From Gnetum montanum (Eukaryota > Streptophyta > Gnetopsida > Gnetales > Gnetaceae): 64,000 nt of DNA. The translations under genes were made by a program, and so were the position numbers. Under the pieces are notes generated by a model. That model had not been told where the DNA came from. It ran no database searches and worked only from the letters and a program-made list of their open reading frames with translations. Location: positions 160,009 to 224,008 of the forward strand of contig MNCI01003593.1 of NCBI GenBank assembly GCA_015680685.1, in the 5' to 3' direction. Of the stretch, positions 24,048 to 36,344 are shown piece after piece (the stretch's first letter is position 1; each line of letters begins with the position of its first letter).

Positions 24048-24140
24048 CTAAACTAAAGGAAGTTGTTGAGTAGCATCTGGAGGAAGAGATGGTGGGTCAT
24101 TTCCACCCTCACTGCTAGGGTCACCAATGTCTCCTAAGGC

Positions 24141-24232
24141 CTAACATGTAATAACATGTAGCTAGTTAGTAAACCATAGTCAAGATCATAACTTAAAACC
24201 AAAAATTGAAACATAAAATATATCAAACCTAC
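24141..24232 (-). other. Candidate last intron of copy-2 aORF
   Basis: A 92-bp interval from CTCC/GTAGGT to TTAG/GCCTTAGG on the minus strand. The following exon encodes 'ALGDIGDPSS', aligned with 'ALGNNASPSG' after the copy-1 intron at 11413-11525. Phase is disturbed by decay. Confidence 0.55.
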
Positions 24233-26385
24233 GGAGAGTCCAACTCCATCACTTTCAAGGATAGATGGGAAAGGCCTTCCTTCAAATGATGGATGGTCTA
24301 GTCCTCTATCATGTTGACCTAGTCAACATCTCCAAGATCAATGCCAAAAAGAATGTTAGATCTATCTATAGGAGTCTAAGTAGAACACTCATGAGTAATA
24401 ATAGCTATAGCAGTCTCACCCACAATGGTAGTCATCTAAAGAGTAGGGGATTACTCCACCTTGAGAGTCTTTCAAAAGAGTTGGTAAGCACTCTCTAATT
24501 GGATCCCTTGAATGAACATCTTTCTCTTATTTTGTTCAACTAACTCTTCCTTAAGCCATTTCAGGTAGGTCCCATGATTGGCCTTATATTGCCACTTATG
24601 GATCTTTTTCATCTTGTCCCACTATAGGACCCAAGAACAGTGATCCTTCTAGTCTTTAACCTTTTAGGAGATGAGGTCCATCTCAATACACTGCTCCACC
24701 ATCTCCCATAGGACTTATACTTTGTCCTAAATGACATTCCAATAGCAAGCCCATCTAATCTCCTTAGCCCATAACTTCCCTAAGTTAGCCACTTAGGCTT
24801 CCACAAAGGCTTTATAGTCTCAGAAATTTCTAATTCTATCCTCCTATCTTTGAACCTTTTCCTTCAAGGCCATAACTTCATTCCATAGGATTTGTTACAC
24901 CTCTCTAGCTCCCATGAAGCTTTTGCGCATGACATTACTAAATCAGTTGCAGTGTCATATAGCTTCATGGGTACACTAGACATGTTAGAGGGAAGCTTAT
25001 GTAAAGAGTCTACCTCCATGTCCATGTTGGAATCCCACTCCATGGATAGCACTACACAAAGCATAAAATGCAATCATAAGACACAACCTCAAATAGCCAT
25101 AATGCAAACAAAGCCTATAGCCAAAGTGCATAAGACAAAATCCTTACCTATCTCAAGTATAACCTAATGTAGTTTATTGATAATGTCCATAGCCATCCCA
25201 TGTAGGAACTTCACCTTGTCTAGAGTCTTTATGCATGGTTTCACATGAAACTCAAGGATGGGAGCTTACACTACTGGTTTAGGAACTATTGTGAGAATAA
25301 AAATCATTAAAAGGTTAGGATGACAACAAAATATAACCAATGCAATAGAACAAAAATATTAAGGCATAGGCATATCTAGCTCCTCCTCTTCCTCCTTTGT
25401 GATGATGATGGGAGAGGTACCTAGTAGTACCTCATCAAATAAGGCATCTAAATCATCTATGCCTACATCAGCAAGCCCTTCAACCATGGGTTGCTTTAGG
25501 AGTGCCTCTTCTACATGACTTTGTTCTACCTTTGCAACAGCTTGGGTTGCTATAACATGATACTTATCTAGAACCATAGTACATAGAAAACTGATTAACA
25601 CAAGAAATCATAAAGTAGCCAAAAAACATCAAATAGACAAAGTTAAAAAAAGCATACCTGCGACTACCTATTGTGATGGCTTAAGCTTAAACTTAAGCTT
25701 CTTAGGGGCTAGTTGATTTGATGTTGGGGGTGCCTCCTCCATGTGCCTCTTAAGTTTCACTTACGCTACTCCTTTGGCCTCCATGCCCCATCATTTAGCC
25801 TCTTGAACACTGGTAGGAAATGATAGAGGCTCATCGTCATCAATACTATGAGGAGAATCATAGTGCCTATTGTCAAGATTCTTAGTGGTAATGGATAATG
25901 TTTCATCCACACCCTCTGGTGGGTCTGGGCCTACACTGTTGAATAAACATGTTTTATCCAAGGCTTAAAAAGTTGGATTGGATCTTAGGAAAACCATCAT
26001 CCATTCCTATACACCACCAAAAACTCTATGAACCTCTTTAGATAACATACAAAAAATGCAAAATGCATATGGATTATCATAGAGGTATCAACATGGAGTC
26101 TAAGAATCTCCTCTCAAACTCCAGTAGCTAGAGTAGTAGTCTAATCAAATTTTATGCCCTCCGTCAAGACCTTCTTAAAGATCCACCTTTGTGCTAGGTC
26201 GATCACCTTCTTTTCTGATAATAGTTTGGGGAACGCAAGAGACCTAAACAAAGGATATGATTCCTTTATATTTGGGTTCATGAAGCTATCCATTGAAATT
26301 CTAAGGTGGCCCATGTTGGCACCAAGGCACTCTAGAAATTCCTCATGATGCCCTAATTCCCTCACTATCATGCTAGGAATGTTGG

Positions 26386-27184
26386 TGATGAATCATGTTT
26401 TCGCATGCTCTGATATCAGAGCCCTAGATGTGATGTCAAATATCCAATATTGCAAGGTATATACTGGCCTATAAATATAACACTTAGGCTCACAATTTCA
26501 AGCACTTGTAGTTTGTTTTCTCCAAAGTTAGAATATTTCTAGGTGCCCACAATAGGAGTTTAAGTGTGTACGGATCTTTGTACAAACACTGATGTACCTA
26601 AGCACAGCAGTTTGATGGCAATAAAAATGAATCCTTTTGATAATCCTTGCAACATTGAGAATAGATTAATTTTTCTTTTATGCATTTAATATTCATGCTC
26701 TTTACATTCATGCATATTACTTTAAATGCATTGTAATTAGGTAATTAATTACTAGTTGTTAATAAGAACGACTACTTCAAGCATGCATATAGCACTTTGT
26801 GACCCAACAATGCTTAATGTTTGGTAATCTAGCAAGGCTATATGTGTTCAAGATGTGTCCAAGAAAGTGGGATGGTTACTTGTGTTAGATTAGTTATATA
26901 TTAGAATAATTAGATATTGAATTCCTCTACCTTTCATTCTTGTTGTAGGTGATTAAGTTTATAAAACATAAAATGATAAAAATTATATACCTCAATTATA
27001 CTTAAACCATATCAATGAGCTTCACAAGTCTAGCTAGGAAGACAACGAATGTTCTCAACACCTATTTCACTTCATAGAGAATTAGTGCACTGGAAAACTA
27101 TTAGTCCACGAAATTTAACCAGATCACATGTGAATGCCTTAGTGACTTGTATGGTTGGGCATAGGGGTACTTCACCATCCATCA
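26386..27184 (+). repeat. Solo family-B LTR inside the copy-2 aORF
   Basis: 799 bp, from TGATGAATCATG to CCATCCATCA. It shares a TATAAATA box (26470-26477), AGTGTGTACGG-type transcribed sequence and CGTATGGTTGGG-like end blocks with the LTRs at 44265, 48030 and 57058. It is flanked by GTTGG (26381-26385) and CTTGG (27185-27189), a 5-bp target duplication with one change. Internal sequence is absent, so it is a recombined solo LTR. Confidence 0.9.
26470..26477 (+). promoter_or_regulatory. TATA box of the solo LTR at 26386
   Basis: GCCTATAAATATAAC, about 85 bp into the LTR, the same context as in the LTRs at 48157 and 57184. Confidence 0.55.
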
Positions 27185-27886
27185 CTTGGCCTTGTTAGCA
27201 GGGATCCCAAACAAGTCACAAAAGAGGATAGCACCTATGCTAATGTTCACCTTAATACCTTGTATGATGGTGCTAAAGTGACTAACCTCCTCATCAAAGG
27301 AGTCAATAACATGCAACATCTTTGCAGCAGGAATGGAAGGAATAGGTGCCATAAATATATTAAGCAAATCTACATGTTGGATGTTTGCTTGGACATATCT
27401 ATGAGCCTATCTCTTTAGCCACTCCTACACTAATGTCATGTCACCAAACCACAGTATAAGGGTTTCCTTATGACTTGAGCCTGAAAGTAGTATAGTGACA
27501 TATGCTAAGGTGGAAGGTCCTGTGAAGCAATAATCGAGGGATAGCATTCATATGAGTAATTTCAATGACCAAGAAAAGTAGTAAAACACTTAAAGGCATA
27601 AAAACACTATAAGTTAACCTTTACTTTTTTTCTACACTATGGAGGTTCTAGCTACAGGAGTTTGGTCCATGTTATCAGCATCTACCCACCAGCTATGCAT
27701 CATCATATCATTCTTACAATTCTTGTATATCATGTTGAACCTAGTAGCATATTCATAAAAGTTCCCTCTTAAATATTGGTACACAACAACTCAAATTTGG
27801 GGACTCTTGGTGTATTCATCCAAAGTAGTTTGAGCCACTTCCAAGATTTGGTCATTAATGATCAAACCCTTCTTATTGACCTTGTA

Positions 27887-27975
27887 CTTGCAAAAAGTAA
27901 AATTAATGAAGTTAGGCAAAGAAGTCAAGCCATAGCCATATAAAATCATAAAAAACATTACAATAACCATGTTAC
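27887..27975 (-). other. Candidate first intron of copy-2 aORF
   Basis: An 89-bp interval from AAGG/GTAAC to TTTTTGCAAG, with CCTAAC 25 nt before the acceptor, followed by 'YKVNKKGL'. It matches the copy-1 interval 8431-8516 in position and size. Confidence 0.55.
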
Positions 27976-28079
27976 CCTTATAGATGATACATGATTTTAG
28001 GTACGTTCCGGAATAGTGTGTGGGCTCTATGTGCCACCATTAGAGTATTATCAGTATTATACCTACTATACTCTGGCAT

Positions 28080-28439
28080 TGTCTAGATATCCTACAGGTA
28101 GCATGAACTTACAACATCTCTAAGACCCCCTACAGTTTTAGAAATTGATTTATTAGTAATATACCTCGTAATCAATCCTAATGCCCCAGGCAATAAGATC
28201 TCCACAACAACCCCAGCTACATTCGCAAACAAGTATAACCATAGCATCACACTAAAGTTCTTGAGGAGGTAGGCAAGGAAGTTCCTTTCTCTAGGACAAA
28301 ACCACAAGGAGAGCTTCCCAAGAGGCATGTAATGTGATGGAGTATTGGTCTTGGAATTACCAATACAGCAAAAAATGCCTACAAGCTCCACTCTAATGAG
28401 AATAAGCCTCAAGAAGACCCTGCACAAAGCAAAGCAAAA
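28080..28439. other. aORF upstream region, copy 2
   Basis: A 132-residue minus-strand open frame (28092-28490) lies here with no match in copy 1. It has hydrophobic segments but no recognisable domain. I treat it as chance or untranslated leader. Confidence 0.35.
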
Positions 28440-28870
28440 ACATTGTGACCAATTAGAATTACTTAACAAGTTAGGAAAACATCCAGTCAAAGATGAAATT
28501 AGCCTTTGTAAAAAGCTCTAATATTTTTATCTAATAAGCTTAATAAATTCCATAATAAGGCACTATTACAACCTTTCAAAGAAAAAGCATTATGGCTTTC
28601 TAGAGTTAGTAAATTTAGACAAAACATCTAGTTGAAGGTGAAATTAGCCTCTATATAAAACTCTAAGGCATTTATTTGAATTAGCCTAAGTAATTTCATC
28701 AAAACCATGTATAACCTTGCATTATGAAAAATTGGAATTTCTTTACAAATTTAGAATATACTCATTAAGTTAGAGATGAAATTAGCTTCTGTAAAAAACT
28801 CTTAGGTGTTTATCTAAATTAGCTTGAGAAACATCATAAAAGCATTGATACTATATTTTATAACCTTTAT
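28440..28870. repeat. Tandem repeat, about 140-bp period, three units
   Basis: GATGAAATTAGCCTTTGTAA-type blocks start at 28492, 28637 and 28775, each with similar flanks (TTAGAATTxCTTxACAA and AACTCT..TTTATCTxAATTAG). It is part of the spacer upstream of the aORF. Confidence 0.7.
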
Positions 28871-28904
28871 GACCAATAAAATTATAGCCAAGACTATGTC
28901 TTAG

Positions 28905-29075
28905 TCTAAATTATGCATAAATATAGAAAAAAACATCTAACTTATGCATAAATTTGGAAAAACGAAAGCATAAGTTTAGAAAAAAGCATCTAAATTATGC
29001 AAAGCATGCATAAATTTGGAAAAAGATTTTAAGTATGCACAAATTTAGAAAAAGAATGATAAACATAGAAAACAT
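28905..29075. repeat. Short A-rich tandem repeat
   Basis: Four or five degenerate units of about 35-45 bp built on TTATGCATAAATTTGGAAAA. It directly follows the 140-bp repeats. Confidence 0.6.
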
Positions 29076-30050
29076 CCATGAAACCTTAAGAAAAAATTAT
29101 TTAAAATAGAAATTTTTTTTACTCTCCTAGTAAAAGCAAAATATTAACTACTATTTAGGGCAATGTGCTACAACCATGAGTTTTGCCATGATCTATACAA
29201 CCTTAGCAAAAAATTCATTTTAACTACAATCAAAGTGATTCAACCTCCATTGGAAAGATGAAAATCCTATGCATCCATGACTAGAAAATTACAAGAACCT
29301 TTGCCATTTTCTTATGAAAATTTCATAAATTTCCATGACATTACAAAACCAACACAAATAGCTTAATTGTGCAATGTTAGGAAAATAACCATAATACCCT
29401 CATTTCAAAGCCAAATTAAACAAGAAAATAACCATCAAGAAGCCTGAAAAAAGGGCTACAAACCCATGACATTTGAGTTCATAGACATGCAGCCGTTTTA
29501 CCAAGAAAAATGCACAACTTAACTTGCCTTTTCATAAGAAAACTTCAAAAATCCCAAAGCCTAAACTTCATATAGCCATTAAAATGATCAAAATAGCTAA
29601 AACCCTTATAACCTATTTAAATTTAAATCAAAATAATGGGGTAGGATTTTTTTAAAATTTAATTTTAACAAATCCTAAGGCCTAGATCTAAAAAAAATAG
29701 CCATACCTCAAAATTTTGAGAAAAAAGCATAAAACAACAAGGACTATTTTCAAAATCAAATTTGCAAAATCTAAAGAAATAAAAAAACATAGATATGCAT
29801 AGGAGTAGCTAAAATAGGAAGTGGGATATTGTTAGAATTTTTACTTAATCCCCCATCGAAGTAGATTTGAAGAAATGGCCCTAACACTTAGAAGGCAAAA
29901 AGCTAGAAAAGACCTTTAAAACAAAGGCAAAATAAGGTAGAATTACCTATCTTGAAGTAGTGAAAAATGGAGCTTGGTTGGAGATAGGCCTAGAAACCTT
30001 TGATAAATCCCTTGAATGCTCATACATCCTCTAAATTATGGGATTTCTAC
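29076..30050. other. AT-rich non-coding spacer
   Basis: No ORF, domain or clear repeat recognised. A-rich runs and short similar phrases continue the style of the neighbouring repeats. Confidence 0.4.
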
Positions 30051-30093
30051 TCCCCCCCTCACCCCCCGGCCCCCCCACCCCCCGCCCACACCA
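30051..30093 (+). repeat. C-rich tract at gap edge
   Basis: Successive runs of six or seven C separated by single A, T or GG, ending at the N-run. The minus strand could form a G-quadruplex. Its position at a gap suggests a sequencing or assembly stop. Confidence 0.7.
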
Positions 30094-30226
30094 NNNNNNN
30101 NNNNNNNNNNNNNNNNNNNNNNNNNNNNNNNNNNNNNNNNNNNNNNNNNNNNNNNNNNNNNNNNNNNNNNNNNNNNNNNNNNNNNNNNNNNNNNNNNNNN
30201 NNNNNNNNNNNNNNNNNNNNNNNNNN
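30094..30226. other. Sequence gap (133 N)
   Basis: A run of N. All five open frames reported across it on both strands are artefacts of the unknown bases. Confidence 0.99.
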
Positions 30227-30279
30227 GCCTTCCCTTTTGACCAAACTTGCATGATTTCTACTAATTTCAGCAGTTAAGA

Positions 30280-33160
30280 GATTATGGAAACCTTACCATG
30301 CATCTACACTAGGAATACCATCCCTAGTGTAGACACATTTTTATCATTTTCCAAATTTTTTATACTTACAAATATATTTCTATTTTCAATAACATAGACT
30401 TATATTTTTCAACCCTGGGTTTCCAAATTTGAACAAAACATGAACAAGGCTAAGCACTATAGATTTCCATGTTGGGGAAATAGTTCCCAGCATAGAAGAA
30501 GGGAGGTTCACAATTAATCTTGCCTCCAAACACCAATCTAGCATAATTTTGAATCTGAAATGGGCCCCACATGACATGGAACCCCTCCAAGTATATTTAG
30601 AAGCCTCAAAACCTTACAAAACCTAGTCAAAACTAGTCAAAACCTAGGATTTGGTGTTTTCCACATTGGAGGAGACTTCTTCCATGGGATAACTTAGTGT
30701 GGATATATGGGAAGAAACCAAAAATGACCTAATTTGATAACTTAAACAACCATTTCTTGATTCCTAATGATCCTTAGATCCTATTGGAACCCTCTGGAAC
30801 TTCCTGAAGCTCCAAAATGGGTTAAAAATAGTACAAATTTGTCACCCCTCTCATCCAATATGGGGCCTTCATTACCAACATGGATGAAAGGGATAAAGTT
30901 GCATGAGGCACTTAGAAGCATCCAAACTATCATATCTTGACACCCAACATTGACTGTCAACATTGGTAACTCTAGAGGTCAACATGCATGGTTGATTAGC
31001 TATAGATATGGCCTAGATCTAACCTTCTTAATTCAAGGAACCTCTTACATGCTAAATATTTCATCCCTAGCATGGAAAAATGGAGGATGCCCTCAAAATA
31101 ATCAAATCTTGACCATAGGCAATGATGATGAATGCCAGCAACCCTAGGAGCACTCATGCATGGCTAGATCGATAAAAAATGACTAAAAATGCTTTTCCAA
31201 AAATTTTCCACACTAAGCATAGAAGCTCTACCATGAAAAGATTGGTGAAGTCCAAATAATGGCTTATGACCATTGAAATAGTTAAATTTCAATGTTAGAT
31301 GGTAGTAGGCGACATCGGTGATCTTAGGAGCATGCATGCATGACCAAAAGTTACAAAAAATCATCAAAAATATTTTCCCCAATTTTTTCACATTGAGTAT
31401 GGAAGCCCTTGTGTGAAAAAAGTGGTAATTCCAAAAACCATTCATCAATCTTCAAGATAGCCAAATTTTGACATCAAGCATTGACCATCATCGCCAGCAA
31501 CCTTAGGAGCTTGCATGCATGACCAAAAGTGATAATAAAGCATCAAAAAGCTTTCTCCCTATTTTTCCATATTGATCATGGAAGCCCTAGCATGGAGAAA
31601 AGGGGTGAAGTCTAAAAACCACTTTAAAAACCTCTAAAATGACTAGTTTTGGCTACAGGCCCTAGTCCTTGATCGTAGTAGCCCCAAAGGTTGATATGCA
31701 ATGTTGATTGAGGTTAAAATTGTTCAAAAATCCATTCCCCCTTATTTTCCATGCTACTCACTCTATCCGTAGCATGTAAAGAAGGGGGGAAGTTTAGAAA
31801 ACACTTAAAGATACCCAAAATTACCAAAACTTAAGACCAAACCTTAGTCCTCAACCCCGATAGCCCCGAAGGCTAACATGCATTTCTAATTAAGGCTAAA
31901 ATTAGACAAAAGTTCACTTCCCCTTGTTTTACACAATATTCTTTCCATTCCCAACATGGAAAAAAAGGGGGAAGTCCAACAAATAGTTAAAGATACTCAA
32001 AATTTGCAAAACAAACATTAGTCCCTAGTCCTCAACCCTAGCAGACCTAGAGGTTGACGTGAAAAGTTAATTGAGGTTAAAATTGGTTAAGAATCCACTC
32101 CTCCTTGTTTTCCATGCTAATTTTCCTATCCAAAATGTATAAGAATGGGGGGAAGCCAAAAAAACCACTTAGGAATACCCAAAACTATCCAATTTTAATA
32201 TGGATCCATAGCCATTGGCCTTGATAGTCCCAAGAGGTAACATGCATGGTTGATTGTGATCTGAATTCTCCTATATTTAGGATTCTTACTTTGTCCATAC
32301 TAGAGTAACCTCCCTACAATGGAAATAGGGGGGAAGTTACTTTTCCACTTTTGGAGGTAACATGACACTCCTAGAAACCGAATATCTTTACCATAGTAAC
32401 CCAGGACCTCATAGCCTCAAGATTTTACTTGTCTAACTTTGTTCCAACCTTCAAAATCCATTACCCCAATTCTTCCATGTTAGAGTAATTCCCCTAGTGT
32501 GGAAATAGGGGGAAGACCTCAAGTACCCTTAAAAAACCTTGAAACATTGGAAAAATTAGACTAAAACTTGTAAAATCAAATTCTGTAGCCTAAGGGGCCT
32601 AGAAATCTAGTCAAAGTGCCTCAAAACCACTCTGAATTTATCAAAAAAGGTTCCCCAATTTTCCATGCTAAGGATACTATACCTAGCATGGAAGAAGGGG
32701 TTCAAATCATTTCAACACCTATTGACACTAAAAATGGCCTTGAATTATCTCAAAACAAAGCTGAGAGATGCACAAGTTCTAGATCTAGGCTCTAGCCACC
32801 TATTTGACCATGTTCGACCTTATTTTTACTTGGATTTTGCTTCTCCATACTAACCCTTCTCTTCTTCACGTTGGTTAGTGTGGAAACAAGGGATGAAGAC
32901 TTCAATACTAACTTTTTAGCCTTTATAGACCTTCTAGGATTCCAATTTTGATGGATTTGAACTTATGCTTCCTTAAGAAGGTCACAGAACTTCAATTTTG
33001 GACCTCTAAACATTTCAAAACATATTTTCCTTAGTCTCCACACTAATGTTCCTTATTTCCATGTTAATCCCAGTGTGGAATCCTCAAAGAACTTAACTTT
33101 TAGGTGTAGATAGTCTAGAAACAACCTTTATTGATGTCTAAACTTACCTAATAGCATTGT
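30280..33160 (+). repeat. Tandem array, about 180-bp period, about 16 units
   Basis: CATGCATGGTTGATT-like landmarks start at about 30981, 31154, 31332, 31514, 31697, 31878, 32058 and 32240, spacing 173-183 bp. A second landmark continues near 32473, 32657, 32840 and 33037. Each unit holds a short inverted repeat, best seen at 32657-32692: TTCCATGCTA, about 13 bases, TAGCATGGAA. The right arm plus GAAGxGGGTT resembles CTAGCATGGAAGGGGTT in the copy-2 5' LTR. Units are well diverged. Small ORFs inside it are not genes. Confidence 0.85.
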
Positions 33161-33459
33161 AGCCTCAAAACATGGCTTGATAAGGCCTAAATGTAGCAAA
33201 AATTAGCCATTTCTAACATATATTAACCAAATTTTATCATATATGGCCTATTTTACTTGATTTTTGACTTACTAGGTAATGTTTTAGCTTATTTTTAAGA
33301 CTTATATTACCTTATGAATATGGTTGACCTTCTATGGCCTCTATACAGCCTTATATGTTCATTGTTTATCTTGTTACAACTCTATTTATCTTTTTTCGGC
33401 CTTTAAATGGTATCAAATAGTGGGGTTTAACCTTCCTTGACCACCATTTAACACCGTAT
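33161..33459. other. Spacer after the 180-bp array
   Basis: AT-rich, non-coding. No repeat unit is recognised. Confidence 0.35.
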
Positions 33460-33555
33460 GACCATGGCCCGCTAAGGCCTTAAACTAACATCATAGTCCA
33501 CCATGACTATAAACTAGCATCATGGCCTGCTAAGGCCTAAAACTACAAAAACTAT
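33460..33555 (+). repeat. Minisatellite remnant upstream of copy-2 pol
   Basis: Three units of the type CATGGCCCGCTAAGGCC - TTAAACTAACA, the same family and orientation as 23603-23815 and 38010-38095. Equivalent to 5918-5985 in copy 1. Confidence 0.75.
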
Positions 33556-33667
33556 GATCTTTATTAATCATTTGTAGCCTTACTCCTTATATTTCTCCTT
33601 ATTTGACCTTTATGTTATCTTTGTTCAACTCTATTGCACTTTTCCAAATTGACCTTATCTCATTGAT

Positions 33668-34524
33668 TGATGAGTGGCGAAGTACCCCTACACTCAACCA
33701 TACAAATACAAGCGTTCATGCACGATCTGATCGAACTTCGAGGATAGGCTAGTTGTGGTATCTAAATAGTTACACGTTGATCGCAGTTCACTATCTTTCC
33801 ACCTAGACTAGTATTTGCTTTGTCACATATGGTTTAGTCTAGAGTGAGGCTTATGATGTGATCCTAAACTAGTGCTACTCCTAGAGACAATGGAACATAA
33901 TCTTGATTAAACTAATGAGTAATAGAAAATGAATTTTAAGCTAACCTAAGTGCGATAAGCATCCTTTCCTTAATCATTCATTCACATCTTGGACCTTGTG
34001 CATGACTAATACTGGGATTACCAAGTGTAGATCCTAGGTACACTACTGGGTTACCAAGTAGTCACACTTAAATGTTCATGATTAAGTTGTATTCATTCCA
34101 CATTTAACAATAGGAATAGTAAATGATGATAAAGAAATATTAACTAAGAAAATAATAGATAATAATAAAAATTAACAATAATAATTAAATAATTAAAACT
34201 AAGTGAATGCTGCAATGATGAAGTAATCTCGATCTTTATTTTCGGCCATGTGTGCATCCAAGTACGTCACACTCAAATAAAGGTGTCATACAATTACAAG
34301 CATCACATTGCAGGCATGCACTTGGAAAAATAATCTAACTCCTATGGAAGCAAAATTCAAGAGCTTTACTACAATTAACTAAAATATGTCTAGGTGTGGT
34401 GGAGGGCCACTTATTTATAGGCTAAAACAGGCTCTGGGTAAATGGGGCCACATCGACGTGGCCACATATACGGGGCCCCGTATACATGGCCTAGTTGACG
34501 CATTGATTGCTTAGTGCTTCATCA
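33668..34524 (-). repeat. Solo family-B LTR with perfect target duplication
   Basis: 857 bp on the minus strand, from TGATGAAGCA (at 34524) to CCACTCATCA (at 33668), flanked on both sides by TTGAT (33663-33667 and 34525-34529). TATAAATA lies on the minus strand at 34412-34419. U3 (about 34430-34510) is rich in palindromes such as GGGGCCCC and GTATAC. It was inserted between the minisatellite and pol of copy 2. Confidence 0.95.
34412..34419 (-). promoter_or_regulatory. TATA box of the solo LTR at 33668
   Basis: Minus-strand CCTATAAATAAG, placed between the palindromic U3 and the transcribed part. Confidence 0.55.
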
Positions 34525-35139
34525 TTGATGATCTTAAATGGCCTTGCTTGCATTAGATTTTCATTTTAAAGTTCTTTATTCACTTTTACCTAGGTGCCAC
34601 TTAATATGCTTTTGGTTGATATGTAGGATTAAAGTATGAGTACCTAGGAATAAATCAATTTCCCTTTGTGTCTACATGGACCTCATGATGATATTAAACA
34701 ATGTATCAACTATGATTGCCTAGATTTGGAGCTTGAGAGTCTTGTAGGCCATACAGCCTCAATAGAGAAACCTTTAGAATGGCCTAAAAACCTAGAAGTA
34801 AGAGACACAACTAAAAACCCTTTAGTTTAGGATTCTATTACAACACACAATGGTGAGGAGAAAACACTTAATTAAGTTCCTCACTAGAGGCACAATGTGC
34901 CCAAGGCATTACTAAAGTCTTACAAGATAACATTAAGGTGTTTATCTAGTCATATGAAGATTTGTCAGGCTTAGACCCATGTCTAGTCCAGCACAACATC
35001 ATACTAGATCCTTGCATTAGACCAATTAAGCAAAAAGTAGACAAGATTAGATATAATTTGGTCTTGGCAATTCATGATGAAATCTAAAAGCTCTAATAAG
35101 TAGGTTTCATTAGGGCTATCAATTATGTAGAATGGGTAT

Positions 35140-35780
35140 CCAATAAAGTGGTAGTCCCTGAGAAAAATGGGAGCATCCATATTTGCATTGATTTTTTAAG
35201 ACCTAAATAAAGCAACCATTAAGGATGACTTTCCTTTGCCTAGTATTGATCAACTTATCAATACTATAGTCAGATATTCCTTGTTGTCCTTTATGGATGG
35301 ATTATCTAGATATAACCAAATTAGGATAAACCTAGAGCACCAACTTAGCATGACCTTTATGACCCCATGGTGTACTCTTTGTTATACCATGATGCTTTGT
35401 GGCCTTAAGAATGTCAAAGTGATATACCGAAGAGCCATGACCTATATCTTCAATGATTACATGTTAGTTTTGCTTAATGATTATGTAGATGACATAGTTG
35501 TAAAGTCTAAAATAGCCAATGACCATTTCAATAACCTAGATTTTGTGCTTAAATAATGCCTCAAATATGAGCTTATGCTCAATCCTCAGAAGTGTGTCCT
35601 CAATGTCAAGACCTATAAGATGCTTAGATTTGTAGTCTATGAGGTAGGGATACACATAGATCCTAATAAGGTTAAGGCCATATCCAAATTAGCAACACCT
35701 ACCAACCTTAAATAGCTTCAGATATTACAAGGTAGACTAAAGTTTATTTGTAAGTTTATCACTAGGCTTACAAATAAACT
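35140..35780 (+). pseudogene. Copy-2 reverse transcriptase domain
   Basis: 'VVVPEKNGSIHICIDF' opens the domain, then 'DDFPLPSIDQLI', 'LLSFMDGLSRYNQIRINLE', 'FMTPW', 'GLKN' and the catalytic 'NDYVDDIVVKSK', then 'LNPQKCVL' and 'VGIHIDPNKVKAI'. The best open stretch is 35236-35556. The Gly of the usual FSGYNQI box is replaced (LSRYNQI). The YVDD aspartates are kept. Confidence 0.95.
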
Positions 35781-36344
35781 ATAGTTCATGCATCACTTAC
35801 TTAAGAAAGGAGTTCACTATGAGTGGATGGCTTAATGCCAATAAGCCTTTGAAAACCTTAAGAAAGAATTAACATAGCTACCTATAGTCTATCCTCCCTA
35901 GGAGGGTAAACTATCTTACATTTATCTCACCATTTCCAATATATTTATTACCTCTCTACTATATCATAAACATGATGATAGAGCAAAAATTCCTATATAC
36001 TACCTTAGCCATGCATTAGTAATCCAAAAGACTTGATACACTAAAGTGGAGAAGTACTGTCTAGCACTAGTATTCTTTTGAGGAAATGAAGACACTACCT
36101 CTTTAGAAGCAAAGTCAATGTAATTTGCAAGGACAACATACTCAGATTCATAACAACCAACATCTACAAAAGTAGCCATACAAACTGATGGAAAGCCATA
36201 ATTGTAGAGTTTGACCTCCATTATGTCTCTCAATTCTCAACAAAAGGTCAAGCTATAGTCATATAGCTTATGATTTCACTTGTTGATGGCCAAGAAGCCA
36301 TAGATCCTGATTTCCCTAATAAACACATTAATATAATTAGCTAA

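Larger units (their letters stand above)
24048..28079 (-). pseudogene. Extra ORF on the strand opposite to gag/pol, copy 2 (aORF)
   Basis: Homologue of the copy-1 aORF (8327-11609). It starts at 28079 ('MPEYSRYN'). Shared blocks are 'KVNKKGL', 'GIKVNISIGAILFCDLFGI', 'KPWIKHVYST' and a glutamine- and lysine-rich coiled-coil-like C-terminal part (about 24330-24900), ending 'ALGDIGDPSS..PPD' with a stop at 24048. Open pieces are 27182-27367, 26141-26371, 25359-25601 and 24864-25073. Candidate introns are 27887-27975 and 24141-24232. A solo LTR (26386-27184) splits it and the frame is continuous once that LTR and one target copy are removed. Function is unknown. An acidic stretch EEEEEL lies near 25390. 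Smaller plus-strand frames here are shadows. Confidence 0.7.

Noticed and set aside
28092-28490. 132-residue minus-strand ORF upstream of the copy-2 aORF
   Set aside because: No counterpart in copy 1, no recognisable motif, and it overlaps the 140-bp tandem repeat.
30000-30277. Five proline- or glycine-rich frames
   Set aside because: Created by the C-rich tract plus the N gap.
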